From Pseudomonas lalkuanensis (GTDB lineage: Bacteria; Pseudomonadota; Gammaproteobacteria; Pseudomonadales; Pseudomonadaceae): a DNA stretch of 64,000 nucleotides. Shown piece by piece: positions 45,201-52,151 of the stretch (the stretch's first letter is position 1; each line of letters begins with the position of its first letter). Where the stretch lies: the NCBI RefSeq assembly GCF_008807375.1, contig NZ_CP043311.1, forward strand, positions 2,708,001-2,772,000, in the 5' to 3' direction. The translations under genes were made by a program, and so were the position numbers. The notes under the pieces are model-generated. The model did not search any database, was not told the DNA's origin, and saw only the letters and a program-made list of their open reading frames with translations.

Positions 45201-47737
45201 AAGTTCTCGTAGTCGCCGGTGACCAGGTCATAGCTGAGGCGGAAGGTGACCGAGTCGCCGGGCCGCAATTCGGTGCCAGGTGCCGGAGCGCCGCCACCAT
45301 TGAGGTCGGCCAGGTCTATCTGCACCTGGCTGGTGGGAATGGTGCTGAGGGTACTGGAGCCGTCGCTCTCGTCGAAGCCGCTGAGGTTGTTCGGGTCGAA
45401 CAGCACAGTGGCCGTGACCGTGGCGTTGTTGCCGAAGGAGTCGCCTTCATTGATCTCGCTGTGAGGGGCGCCCGCCGGGGGTGTGTAGCTCTGGGCGACG
45501 CGCGCCTGGTAGGCGATCACCGCCAGGGTGGCGCCTTCCAGGAGGTTATCGAACGCCAGGTCACCGTTGAGCCACTGACGGGCACCGAAAGCATTGGCCA
45601 GGGAGGCGCCGACATCGAAGACGATGGACGTACTGCCATCGGCATTGACGATGGTTTGAGAAAGCAGGGCGATCGTCTGTGTAGCGCCGTTCTGGCTGAT
45701 GGTCAGGGTGGCGGTGCCGGGAATCAGGCTCTGGCCGTCGCCGAGGCGGTCGAAGACCGCAAAGTCACCGGAACCGTGGAAGGTCTTGCCGAAGGCGAAA
45801 TAGTCGGAGAGGGCGATGTTCAGGTTGTAGTTCAGGATGTCGCCCGGACTGAGGCCGGTCGTGCCGAGATCGGTACGTACGCTGACCTGCTTCTGCAGGG
45901 TGATGGACTTGGCGACGAAACTGACGTCGTCTCCGCTTCCATTGAAGATGATCTGGCCGTTGGTGGCGTCGCGCGGGTCCAGGGGTTGCCAGCTGCCGGC
46001 GGCCGTGGGGGCGTCAAAGGTGATGGTGACGTCGTCGCCGGTGGCGGCGTTGAGTACCGGGACGCCGTCGGCATCGGATTCCGGGACGAAGAAATTCACG
46101 CTGGTGGTCGTGGCGCCGGTCAGCGTCGGGTAGCGGACGGTGAACTCACGGATATAAAGGTCGTTGCTGAGGTCGCCGTCGTTGTTCTGCGCGAGGATGC
46201 GCTGGATGAATGTCGGGTCGGTGATGGCACGGCCGTCGTAAAGGGTGATCGAGGTGATGGTGCCGCCGCCACCGGGCGAGATGGCGGTCACTATGACGTT
46301 GTCCGGAACCGGCTGGACCAGCACCACGTCGGTCAGGGTCTGGGAGTCGGCCGGGGTGATGATGACGTCCAGTTCGCGGCCATGGTTCGGGCCGGTCGCG
46401 GTTTCGCCTTCGGGCGTGGTGATGACCTGGTCGAAGGTGATCACCGTCGGGTGCACCACATAGCTGTCGGCGTTGGCCGAGGGCTCGAGGATACTGGGGT
46501 CGGTCGCCGGGTTGTTCAGAGAGTCGTTGCCGTACTGGAAGCCGCTGCGCGCACGGATGGTCAGGTCCGGCGTAGTTCCGGAGAAGGAAAAGTCGGTGTC
46601 GGCCAGATCGCTCAAGGACGCAGTCACCTGCACGGTGATGGGGGGCTGGCCCTGGGATACGCTGGCGAAGGGCAGTTCGACCACCACCATCTGGTCGCCC
46701 GCCTGCATGCCGAAATCGGCGGCGTTGATGATCAGCGGCTTGCCGTCGGTGCCCACCGCCAGTGGGTGGCTGGCCTGGCCATTGGCGTCGAAGGTCAGCA
46801 CATGCGCGGTAAGGTTCTGCCCGAGGTAGGTGGCGGAGACGAAGGTGATGCCATCGTCGATTTCCGCGCCCGCACCGTCCTTGCCGGTGGCGGGGAAGAA
46901 CAGGTCGATGAAGGGCGCGTAGCCGGCGTCGGCGCTGATGTTGTTGAAGGTGACGTCGAAAGCGAAGGTGTCGCCCAGCAACACATCCGCACCGCCGGTA
47001 AGGGTGGTGCTGGGGCCGGCAGCCAGCAGGCGGTCGTAGGCCGCTGTGGCGCTGGCGGCGAGGGCAATGGGCCTGTCGATGTCACCGCTGGTGACTTCCA
47101 GGTCCCAGTCGCCGCCGGCATGGGTGCTGCCGGTATCGTCGCTGGAGGCCGCGACATCGGCGCCGGTCCAGCGTGCCAGTTCGTTGACCAGGGTGCGCCC
47201 GGCGCTGCCTTCACCCACCTTGCAACCGTACAGCTGAATGTCGGCCCCTTCGCTGAGGGACTGGCTCCATTGGCTGAGGGGCTGGGCGAACTGGTCGATG
47301 TTGTCGGCAGTGAGGGTCGTCTTGCCGAGGGTGAACTCGCCGGACGCGCCGTGTGACAGGATCTGGATGGAGTCGACCTGGCCAAGTTTCGCGAGAGCGG
47401 CGGAGATGGCCGCCAGTCCATCCTGATTGGCCTCTACCACCAGCACGTCGACATCGCCGGGGAGTTGCGCGGTCAGTTGTTCGCGGCCTTCGATGCGGCT
47501 GTCCAGCACCAGCAGGTGCCGGCTGGCGGACTGCTGCTGACCGGGTTCGCTGCGGGCATCGTTGGGGGTGGCATGGTCGGTGGTGGCCTTGCCGGCATCA
47601 CCGTTGTCCTGGTGCTGCTGGTCAACCGCTGCGGCGGCGGCACCGTCGAACAGAATGCGCGGCTCCAGGGCCATGGCGCGGCGCTGGGGCCTGAATACGG
47701 GCGGCACGCGCGCGCCGGTCTTGGTATCGATATCCAT
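36275..47737 (-). CDS. Giant (3820-residue) secreted or surface protein: LEPR-type N-terminus, DUF4347, DUF11-like and VCBS-type repeats
   Basis: One uninterrupted frame. Near the N-terminus stands MALEPRILFDGA (residues 22-33), matching the LEPR-XLL sorting-type motif seen at the start of very large repeat proteins; there is no Sec signal. Residues 75-240 are a DUF4347 domain (LLVLDSRIEG, QILSHGASGEFTLG, IQLYGCKVGEG). Residues about 240-1880 are many immunoglobulin-like DUF11-type domains. Around 1890-1985 is an SdrD-B-like domain (ISGTLWNDTDT, NGRFSFGVLPSGLYRI). Residues about 2160-3645 hold 11 VCBS/cadherin-like repeats. The C-terminal 170 residues are proline-rich then helical and contain no RTX nonapeptides. 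It is probably an adhesin or biofilm matrix protein, exported by the four proteins encoded downstream. Confidence 0.85.
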   Translation of the reverse strand: MDIDTKTGARVPPVFRPQRRAMALEPRILFDGAAAAAVDQQHQDNGDAGKATTDHATPNDARSEPGQQQSASRHLLVLDSRIEGREQLTAQLPGDVDVLVVEANQDGLAAISAALAKLGQVDSIQILSHGASGEFTLGKTTLTADNIDQFAQPLSQWSQSLSEGADIQLYGCKVGEGSAGRTLVNELARWTGADVAASSDDTGSTHAGGDWDLEVTSGDIDRPIALAASATAAYDRLLAAGPSTTLTGGADVLLGDTFAFDVTFNNISADAGYAPFIDLFFPATGKDGAGAEIDDGITFVSATYLGQNLTAHVLTFDANGQASHPLAVGTDGKPLIINAADFGMQAGDQMVVVELPFASVSQGQPPITVQVTASLSDLADTDFSFSGTTPDLTIRARSGFQYGNDSLNNPATDPSILEPSANADSYVVHPTVITFDQVITTPEGETATGPNHGRELDVIITPADSQTLTDVVLVQPVPDNVIVTAISPGGGGTITSITLYDGRAITDPTFIQRILAQNNDGDLSNDLYIREFTVRYPTLTGATTTSVNFFVPESDADGVPVLNAATGDDVTITFDAPTAAGSWQPLDPRDATNGQIIFNGSGDDVSFVAKSITLQKQVSVRTDLGTTGLSPGDILNYNLNIALSDYFAFGKTFHGSGDFAVFDRLGDGQSLIPGTATLTISQNGATQTIALLSQTIVNADGSTSIVFDVGASLANAFGARQWLNGDLAFDNLLEGATLAVIAYQARVAQSYTPPAGAPHSEINEGDSFGNNATVTATVLFDPNNLSGFDESDGSSTLSTIPTSQVQIDLADLNGGGAPAPGTELRPGDSVTFRLSYDLVTGDYENFKLTAYLPLPLFDLTGIDPNTIWRLATGNTNPNSPTSVTIGPGNSLVFTFADYVNPGIDGSRIAIDFTLTVSDQPFADQRAFNVLGESSQTRTLDKSVLLTTDDVTLIASVAEPVLNMSHGVVSASHGTVTGTTGTWNAPGTAGRPFSGSITDILAVNGNVTGIDASDRLRLATAIENRGGGSAYDVSTRITLPPGLSFVGGNLSAANLLIYRGDGTQLVAGTHFTVDNATNTVTFIDAPGAGALLAGRPGTAADNSGANVVVITYDVQVAANIGASASLQTTAQLTHYASAEGGQNFVPAPLSDIANQQVSAPVISKNFAGGSLDNSDSSATHTTGANLVVGESMLYDIIVTLPEGTTQSLRIDDLIPNGLRLDTSFNANQGYQLITTAGGALTANFAGTVTIGSLTAPSGTLGADGVDARFTFTAAGAAGDNNTGNNSFVIRVRLVASNVIGNQAGGVRQNDARLSYSDPDGNTPNGATPLNRDVNLTGTKPSITIQEPTLQLTQQLITNPGLGFDEGDRVDFSITIANGNAGSDYDAFDIAFSSQLPTEMDQLTVVSAIYTLGGVSTDISASFRLDPTGRTLINTGNVDIAKGGTLVIRVTGVVNATGASVAEFDNLANVRWSSLNGSNINGAADPAGERTGLDGLLNSGVLNDYQRSSALIIPVAQAIRFSRVGGLSDTAAPNPTDALVENVSIGEIIRYRAAVLVPEGSNPNYQLIITLDDGLTVDDLSTMRIGFISDGGLVTSLGDLIIGGTLHIIGNEDSPQAQLITPDLSGAAPGGVINPIYVVLDTDANGRQIVTLNLGNLTNGPFGTGNDSNDDDLEGVVFEFNARVDNSLGNQSAKQLGVTVHDRVNGIVRTTSDTLFERIVEPGFTNLDKTVTDFNANPGGTLGTATVTVGFTSNGSLPAYDVHLTDGFPTGSNYSLLSITIGGTTYTPGNLPAGVSFSTTGGVTVDIAQINPGTSVSVVYSVQVPNSATIASTDATLSWSSLPETFTSWGGTAVGADGTAAGERTGADGPGPDGTTLNNYVLREGAGLGIISGTLWNDTDTAATAPNDRTPDPDPVPGTPAYELAIANQTINLIWAGKDGVLGNGDDKTFTTTTNANGRFSFGVLPSGLYRIDAPTTVNSIAQFGELRVRIDTDGGTLGQVRVTLGEGATQQANSGYVEINDAPVNSLPGFQQGLEDTPLAIPGISVSDVDAERDPNVNGRAIQVSLQVLRGTLSFTGATTGVTVTGAGTANLVLVGRIADINAALAGLRYLGNQDFNGVDFLEVVTNDLGNYGDFNGNGIPGELADARTDRDFLVIRLDPVNDAPNAVNDDATALEAGGTANIIAGIDPRGNLLDNDTDIDIATNGDQLNVISVTSPLGVVVTVPALGPVEVLGRYGKLVIQANGAYQYIVDNAYPEVQALRLASQQLTENFTYVISDIGIGGPPLQSSATLSVVIQGANDTPTGINDAGTAIEKGGVNNTDIANPGDNPPPGFPVPGANATGNVLDNDLDVDGGENPADPIDYGETKRVSGIRALREIVPGLMIIVPTGGSISINGTYGTLTIGSDGNYSYAINENSTAVQRLGPNDTLSDIFTYQVTDAAGLNDLAELRITVRGNYDNPVASDDRAVAQAGSGPSAIGESNPSGNVIRFPSRPGPVTQPGGNGVDNDVDAADRPNTQLRVNGVRSGLETAGGVLIGVAAGSTSGTNATLLVGNFGLLRIGADGSFTYDVDSANPTVQALQAGQTLTETFTYQIVDTNGLTDQAQLVITVRGVNDPPIAQDHFNIAVERGGVANGQAGIDPSGDALLFDVDPDGDPLSVISISNDTLSTNGVIGQAFAGQYGTLTLNADGTYTYVLDNSNPEVEALRQLSDFLLERFTYEISDGQEAPQSAQLVILILGRNDNPVATDDDATAVEAGGVNNGSAGVDPSGNVLDNDTDIDGGALDSIDYGETQAVESVRTGAVEGIGSAGTLGSELRGQYGWLTLNADGSYSYRLDNSLAAVQALRAGNTLIDTFNYSVIDTAGATDIALLNITIEGANDNPVANDDSAIAVEAGGLDNILAGVDPSGNVLANDTDVDQFGETLTVVDVRQGANIGTIGSALVGEYGTLTLNADGSYTYIVDNDDPRVEALRIIGDTLSERFTYTVRDLAGAASTATLTITIQGRNDNPHAIRVDLVAVEAGGTNNSTLGIDPRLNVMANDTDVDAGDTKTLIGIRVGDELGGNGFTLVTGSQSIAGLYGTLIVQPNGESHYVVNNALAAVQALKPGDTLQEVFSYRMRDTASALSIARITITIQGAWDAPVAEDDLNIGVTDNGDGLVLNPTGNVLPNDSDVDQGDQLTVTGIRTGPEDGSGTAGAVGSVLVGQYGTLVINADGSYHYTIDISNPEVLALDLLDTLVDHFTYEVTDLGGLTDLAQLSIIVVGRNDAPDGFDDEATAVEAGGLNNNAPGVNPSGNVLDNDFDLEGQPLSVTGIRTGTETGSGTSGTVGTVLRGRYGDLTMNADGSWTYVVDNSLAEVQALRISGQTLLDTFTYTLADTHLATDTAELRITIDGRNDTPIAQDDDSTAVEAGGVGNNIPGSDPSGNVLSNDQDVDSVANGETRQVLSATSELGNSAGAGVALAGRYGTLTLNADGSYTYVLDNSNPTVQALRTAGETLREVFTYRMRDTSGAESEARLNLLIQGANDNPVARDDSNVASDQTPAPQASGNVLPNDSDVDGGEQLQVVGIRTGAETGSGTAGVVGQAIQGRFGTLVINADGSYTYSIDLTNPEVLRAAGLGRVLQDVFTYTLGDRAGATDRAQLVIDLDIAAPFIPAPESNLIDPHFDRGDRDPFRRPTLPVVDPVVFVGPVVERNDRLLTLSSWEADGSNLALGRVPEIQSDTLGNRLGQTPGQFVSRAVRESRVDSDLDLAWILGRHGRINLSADGLLADPSVFAPGAENLTQGDAQLPPPSDTRTAPGFRAQLREAAERLRALGNGTPE
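36790..41260 (-). repeat. Eleven tandem VCBS-type repeats inside the giant protein gene
   Basis: Units of about 125-160 codons each contain NPVAxDDxxxAVEAGG, GNVLxNDxDVD, a G-x-YGTLTLNADGSYTYxLDNSNPxVQALR block and FTYxxxDxxGxxDxAxLxIxIxGxND. Approximate boundaries: 41260, 40840, 40360, 39890, 39510, 39100, 38720, 38310, 37930, 37540, 37150, 36790. DNA of the units has diverged, so recent expansion is not evident. Confidence 0.8.
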
Positions 47738-47929
47738 ATGTTCACCAAGGGACCTGCCGCGCTGGGCAGGCCGTTGCAGTTGAAATTTCAGTGCTACCGA
47801 CTTCCTGTCCGGAAGTGCCAGACAAGGTCTTTGTTCAATCGGCGATGAATCCGAACGACGCTTTTCCCTGCCCCGAAGGAGCCGCAGGGCGGCGAGTCAG
47901 GGGAGGGCGCTTGAGTGTGTCGGGTTCGT

Positions 47930-48043
47930 CCAGAAAATCTGGTGTTGCTGACAGAACTCCAATTTCTGTCAGAAATTTCTGACCCTGAGCCTATCCACGA
48001 GATAAACGAAAATCCAGCCCACTTGTCGTTCCTGTGACAGGAA
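47930..48043. promoter_or_regulatory. Palindrome-rich regulatory region between the giant protein and MscS genes
   Basis: The 576-base gap (47738-48313) contains, in order: CCAGA-AAA-TCTGG (47930-47942), CTGACAG...CTGTCAG (47948-47972), the perfect 16-bp palindrome GTCAGAAATTTCTGAC (47968-47983) and TTCCTGT-G-ACAGGAA (48029-48043). The word TTTCTG or its complement CAGAAA occurs seven times between 47931 and 48121. The area is AT-richer than its surroundings. It probably holds the promoter and operator sites of the giant-protein operon, which starts about 190 bases away. Confidence 0.55.
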
Positions 48044-48313
48044 TGTGTGCCTATTGCGGGCCTTCTGAAAGATTTCTGTGACGTGCTGGGAATTTCCTGT
48101 GCACCTTTCTGGCGTCAGAAAATTCGTACGGAGATCACCTTTGTGAATGCCGGCATCGGGAGCTGTTGAAGTCCTGCGCGCCATCCTCTTCCGGTTGGCA
48201 TGCATCCGTCCGCTGACCCGCATCGAACTGGTCTAGGCTGCATCTGGCCGGCCCCGCGCTGCAGGTACAGCGCAGACCTGGCAGACACCGAAGCGATAGG
48301 CGGAGCACGATGC

Positions 48314-49948
48314 ATGGGTAAACGGATCTACGGGTGGGGCGCCACGATTTTCTGGGTTCTTTCGATGGCGCTTGGCGTCGCGCAGGCGGCGATGGAGGAG
48401 ACCGAGCCGGTAGCGGCGGCCCCCGCCGAGCTGAAGATCGCCAATCGCAGCATCTTCGTCTTTCGCGGCACCATCCTCGGCGAGTCCCCGGAGGCCCGCG
48501 TCAGCCGTGCCCGCGCGGTGATCGGCGAAATGCTCGACGGCACCGAGGAGCCCAAGGTCGGGCTGGATACCATCCAGGACAGCTACCTGGTGTTGCTGGG
48601 CGACCGCCGTGCCTTCATCGTTTCGCCGAAGGACGTCGACGCAACCGCGGGCGATGTGCGCGAGGCGGCCGAAGACGCGGCGCAGCGTCTGCGGCAGGTG
48701 GTGGCGGAGTCCGCCGAGGCCCGCAGCCTGCGCTTCCTGCTCACCGCCGGTGGCTACTCGGTGCTGGCCACCTTGCTCTACCTGGGGCTGTTGCGGCTGC
48801 TGACGCGGGGTCACCAAAAGGCGCTGGCCTGGTTGCCCAAGCGCATGCGCAAGCACACCAGCGCACTGAAGATCGGCCAGACGCAACTGGTGGACTCCAG
48901 CAACCTGTTTCCGCTGGTGCGGCGCCTGCTGGCCCTGGTCTACTGGGCCGTGGTGTTGCTGCTCACCTATGAATGGCTGAGCTTCGTGCTGCAGCGTTTC
49001 CCCTATACGCGGCCCTGGGGCGAGAGCCTCAACCAGTACCTGATCGAACTGGTGCGCTACCTGCTGGATGCGGTGGTCAGCGCCATCCCTGGCCTCATCA
49101 TCGCCCTGCTGATCTTCTTCATCGCGCGGGGCTTCAGCGCCTTCGTCAAACGCCTGCTGGGGCGGCTCTCCAGACCCGGCACCATCAAGTGGCTCAACGA
49201 TGAAACACTGCAGCCCACCACCCGGCTGACCTCCCTGGCCATCTGGCTGTTCGCGCTGGCCATGGCCTACCCGTACCTGCCCGGTGCCGGCACGGAAGCC
49301 TTCAAGGGGCTGTCGGTGCTGATCGGCCTGATGATTTCCCTGGGAGCATCCAGCGTGGTGGGGCAGGCCGCCGCCGGGCTGATCGTCACCTACACCCGTA
49401 CCCTGCGGCCGGGCGAGTACGTGCGCATCGGCGACAACGAAGGCACGGTCACCGAACTCGGCATGTTCACCACCAGCATCCGCACCGGCCTGGGCGAGGT
49501 GCTGACCATTCCCAATTCCATGATCACCGGCTCGGTGACGCGCAACTATTCCCGCGTGGTGCAAGGCGTCGGCTACGTCGTGGATACCACCGTGACCATC
49601 GGCTACGACACGCCCTGGCGCCAGGTGGAGGCCATGCTGCTGGAAGCCGCACGGCGCACGCCCGGCATCCTGCAATTGCCCCGGCCACAGGTGTTCCAGA
49701 CCGCGCTGTCGGACTTCTACCCCGAGTACAGGCTGGTGGCCCAGGCCGTGCCCAGCGAACCGCGTCCACGCGCCGAACTGCTGACCATGCTGCACGCCAA
49801 TATCCAGGACGTGTTCAACGAGTACGGCGTCCAGATCATGTCGCCGCACTACCTGGGAGACCCCTCCCACGAGAAGCTGGTGCCCCGGGAGAACTGGTAT
49901 GCGGCGCCGGCCAGGGCGCCGGAACAAAAGCAGGATGGCGAGTTCTGA
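48314..49948 (+). CDS. Mechanosensitive channel, MscS family, with extended N-terminus
   Basis: A 544-residue membrane protein with a signal sequence (IFWVLSMALGVAQA), a periplasmic region to about 175, and several helices. The MscS pore and beta domain follow (GASSVVGQAAAGLIVTYTRTLRPGEYVRIGDNEGTVTELGMFTTSIRT, LTIPNSMI). Longer than E. coli MscS (286 residues), it is similar to YbdG/MscM-like medium homologues. It should open under membrane tension and release osmolytes. The ATG at 48314 was chosen because the signal peptide follows; GGAG stands 11 bases upstream. It is divergent from the giant-protein operon. Confidence 0.85.
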   Translation: MGKRIYGWGATIFWVLSMALGVAQAAMEETEPVAAAPAELKIANRSIFVFRGTILGESPEARVSRARAVIGEMLDGTEEPKVGLDTIQDSYLVLLGDRRAFIVSPKDVDATAGDVREAAEDAAQRLRQVVAESAEARSLRFLLTAGGYSVLATLLYLGLLRLLTRGHQKALAWLPKRMRKHTSALKIGQTQLVDSSNLFPLVRRLLALVYWAVVLLLTYEWLSFVLQRFPYTRPWGESLNQYLIELVRYLLDAVVSAIPGLIIALLIFFIARGFSAFVKRLLGRLSRPGTIKWLNDETLQPTTRLTSLAIWLFALAMAYPYLPGAGTEAFKGLSVLIGLMISLGASSVVGQAAAGLIVTYTRTLRPGEYVRIGDNEGTVTELGMFTTSIRTGLGEVLTIPNSMITGSVTRNYSRVVQGVGYVVDTTVTIGYDTPWRQVEAMLLEAARRTPGILQLPRPQVFQTALSDFYPEYRLVAQAVPSEPRPRAELLTMLHANIQDVFNEYGVQIMSPHYLGDPSHEKLVPRENWYAAPARAPEQKQDGEF

Positions 49949-50090
49949 AGCCTCTGCGGGTGAAGCTGGACGAACTCGGATTTGAAAGAGCCGCCAGCGT
50001 CGCCTAGACATTCTGGTAGCCGCGTGTCGTTCAGTGGGGAAGTCGTCCGAACGCGCGCCCATGAAGTTCAATGACCAAGGAACACAGGAC

Positions 50091-50597
50091 ATGACCAAAA
50101 AACTGATTGGCAAAGCGCTGATCCTCGGCCTGCTGGGCGCAGCCGGCGTTATGGCCCAAGCCGCCGAGGGTAAAGGCGGTGGTTGCGGCTGGGGCAACAT
50201 GGTGTTCGACGGCCAGCGTGGCCTGGCTCCGCACCTGCTGGCCACCACCACCAACGGCACCTCGGGCAACGCCACCTTCGGCCTGACCTCCGGTACCAAC
50301 GGCTGCGACTCCAGCGTGACCATCCGCTATGGCGGCCGTTCGCTGTTCGCCATGAACGGCATGCTCGACAACATCGCCGAAGACATGGCCCAGGGCCAGG
50401 GTGAGGCGCTGGATGCCTATGCCACCCTGCTGGGTATCGAACAGGGCGACCGCGCCCACTTCGCCCAGGTCGCCCAGGCCAACTTCTCCAGCATCTTCGC
50501 CACCCCTGACGCCACCGGTGATCAGGTGCTCGCCAATACCCTGGAGGTGATGAGCCGCGACCAGCAGCTGGCCCGCTACGTCAAGCAGCCGAGCTGA
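50091..50597 (+). CDS. DUF3015 family exported protein
   Basis: A 168-residue protein with signal peptide (MTKKLIGKALILGLLGAAGVMAQA), followed by GCGWGNMVFDGQRGLAPHLLATTTNGTSGN, typical of the DUF3015 family common in gamma-proteobacteria. It is small, soluble and periplasmic, and its function is unknown. CAGGA lies before the ATG; an earlier in-frame start would add 19 residues without a better site. A strong intrinsic terminator follows 15 bases after the stop, so it is probably a monocistronic, well-expressed gene. Confidence 0.82.
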   Translation: MTKKLIGKALILGLLGAAGVMAQAAEGKGGGCGWGNMVFDGQRGLAPHLLATTTNGTSGNATFGLTSGTNGCDSSVTIRYGGRSLFAMNGMLDNIAEDMAQGQGEALDAYATLLGIEQGDRAHFAQVAQANFSSIFATPDATGDQVLANTLEVMSRDQQLARYVKQPS

Positions 50598-50612
50598 TAC
50601 CACGGATACGCG

Positions 50613-50641
50613 AAAATGCCCTCTTCGGAGGGCATTTTTTT
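50613..50641 (+). terminator. Rho-independent terminator after the DUF3015 gene
   Basis: AAAATGCCCTC-TTCG-GAGGGCAT followed by a run of eight T: a stable stem with a UUCG tetraloop and a U-tract. Confidence 0.92.
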
Positions 50642-50653
50642 GGGGTGGCGGAA

Positions 50654-50759
50654 AACTGTAGGAGCGAGCTCTGCTCGCGAAGAGCTCCGTTCCGTTGGGC
50701 CTCGTACCTCGGACCAACCTACGGCAGGACTGCGTCCTGCCTGGCGAATGAATTCAGCC
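50654..50759. repeat. REP-like intergenic repeat
   Basis: Begins AACTGTAGGAGCGAGCTCTGCTCGCGAA, the classic Pseudomonas REP core (about 50655-50682). Then come a GTTGGGCCTCG...ACCAACCTAC pair and GGCGAATGAATTC. It lies between convergent DUF3015 and FadL-type genes. Confidence 0.75.
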
Positions 50760-52046
50760 TCAGAAGCGCCACACTGCGCCGCCGCCGATAGCGTGGATGG
50801 CGGCGTTCTCGTAGGTGCCCGAGAGGGTGGTGCCCGAGCGGCGCTTGGTCTGGTCCACCTCCATGTCGCCCAGCCAGATCAGGGTGTAGGCCAGGTGCAG
50901 GTCGAGCCCTTCTTCCACGGTGTAATTGACGCCCGTGGCGAACCGCCAGGTCTCCGCTGTGGGCAGGTCCACGGTGCGGTCGCTGTCGTCGACCATGGAG
51001 CTGTCGTAGGCCACCCCCATGTTCCAGCGCACCTGGCGCGAGAGCTGGTATTGCGCGCCCACGGAGACGTGCCAGGTGTCCTTGTACTGGCGGTCGACCG
51101 AACGGCTGGCGTCGACGTTGTCCGCATCCACCTCGACGCCGATCTTGCCGAACTGGCTCCACTGCTGCCAGCCAAGGCTGGAGAGCAGCTTCCATTGCGA
51201 GTCCAGGTCGTAGGCGGCACTCAGCAGCACCGTCTGCGGCACCTCCATGTCCACTTCCAGGTCGTTCACGTTGATGCGGTTCAGCGCCACGTTCAGCAGC
51301 GGATTGCTGATGTCGTCCAGCTTCGGACGATCCTTGAATTCCAGGTCCACCTTGCTGGTGTAGGCGAGGCCCAGCACGGTGCGTTCGTTCAGGCGGTAGA
51401 GCAGCCCCAGGTTCACCCCGGTGCCGACGTCGGTGTCCTTGTACTCCAGCTGGCCATCGGGCCGGTCCGCCAGCCCCAGCAGGTTGTTGTTGATGCCCAC
51501 TTCGGTGCGGTAGTAGGCGTACATCAGGCGCGGCCCGATGCCCACGGAAAGGTCGTCGGTGATCTTGTAGGCGTAGGTCGGCTGCAGCGATACGCCGATG
51601 ATGGCTGCCTCCTGGGTGAAGTAGCGGCCGGCCCAGTCGTCGTCATAGTCCAGCGCCAGGCCGAAGTTGCCATAGCTGCCAAAACCGATGCTGGAACGCT
51701 CGTCGAGCTGATGGCTGATGAAGAAGCTGGCGCCCGGCAGGTACTGCAGGGCATTACCGCCTTCATTGCCGTCGAACTGGTTGCCGCTGTCTCGGGAAAA
51801 ACGGATATGGCCCAGCAGCACCTGGCCGTTGGCGTTGATCTGGGTGCCGGGTAGTTGGGAAAGGCCCGCAGGGTTGTTCATCAGCACGCTGGGGTCGGTG
51901 GCCAGGGCTGCAGCACCGGCATTGGCAAGGCCCATGCCTTCCTGGCCCGCCTCGTAGATGAAGATGCCGCCAGCCCGGGCGACTTCCGAGACCAGGCCGA
52001 GGGCGAGCAGGCAGGTGAGACGAGGCAGATGGCTGGAATGAGTCAT
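50760..52046 (-). CDS. FadL/OmpP1-type outer-membrane transporter for hydrophobic compounds
   Basis: A 428-residue beta-barrel protein. It has a signal peptide (LTCLLALGLVSEVARA), the FadL N-terminal plug motif GMGLANAGAAALATDPSVLMNNPAGLSQLPG and a final aromatic residue (GGGAVWRF) for barrel assembly. It takes up long-chain fatty acids or other hydrophobic molecules. The ATG at 52046 has AAGGA at good spacing; the in-frame start at 52097 adds 17 residues without signal character. It is co-oriented with an alkyl sulfatase gene 105 bases upstream, so the two may handle the same amphiphiles: sulfate ester outside, alcohol or fatty acid imported. Confidence 0.85.
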   Translation of the reverse strand: MTHSSHLPRLTCLLALGLVSEVARAGGIFIYEAGQEGMGLANAGAAALATDPSVLMNNPAGLSQLPGTQINANGQVLLGHIRFSRDSGNQFDGNEGGNALQYLPGASFFISHQLDERSSIGFGSYGNFGLALDYDDDWAGRYFTQEAAIIGVSLQPTYAYKITDDLSVGIGPRLMYAYYRTEVGINNNLLGLADRPDGQLEYKDTDVGTGVNLGLLYRLNERTVLGLAYTSKVDLEFKDRPKLDDISNPLLNVALNRINVNDLEVDMEVPQTVLLSAAYDLDSQWKLLSSLGWQQWSQFGKIGVEVDADNVDASRSVDRQYKDTWHVSVGAQYQLSRQVRWNMGVAYDSSMVDDSDRTVDLPTAETWRFATGVNYTVEEGLDLHLAYTLIWLGDMEVDQTKRRSGTTLSGTYENAAIHAIGGGAVWRF

Positions 52047-52112
52047 GGAGCATCCTTCTCTTCGAATCGATCCTGGTGCGGGGAGGACCGGAATCACTCA
52101 ATAAGGCGGGGA

Positions 52113-52144
52113 GGGCAAGGCAAGCCTTCTGGCTTGCCTTGCCC
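52113..52144 (-). terminator. Strong hairpin after alkyl sulfatase copy 2
   Basis: 14-bp perfect arms GGGCAAGGCAAGCC and GGCTTGCCTTGCCC with a 4-base loop, 7 bases after the sulfatase stop. No long T-run follows on the minus strand, so it may only partly terminate, attenuating FadL-type gene expression or stabilising the sulfatase mRNA. Confidence 0.6.
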
Positions 52145-52151
52145 CGGGTTG

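Noticed and set aside
44201..47356. 1051-codon plus-strand frame opposite the giant protein gene
   Set aside because: Shadow of the DUF4347/DUF11 region; no start signal or recognisable domain.
47968..47983. GTCAGAAATTTCTGAC considered as a FleQ box
   Set aside because: The FleQ consensus I recall has GTCA and TGAC two bases closer together with a different core, so the match is not good enough to claim.
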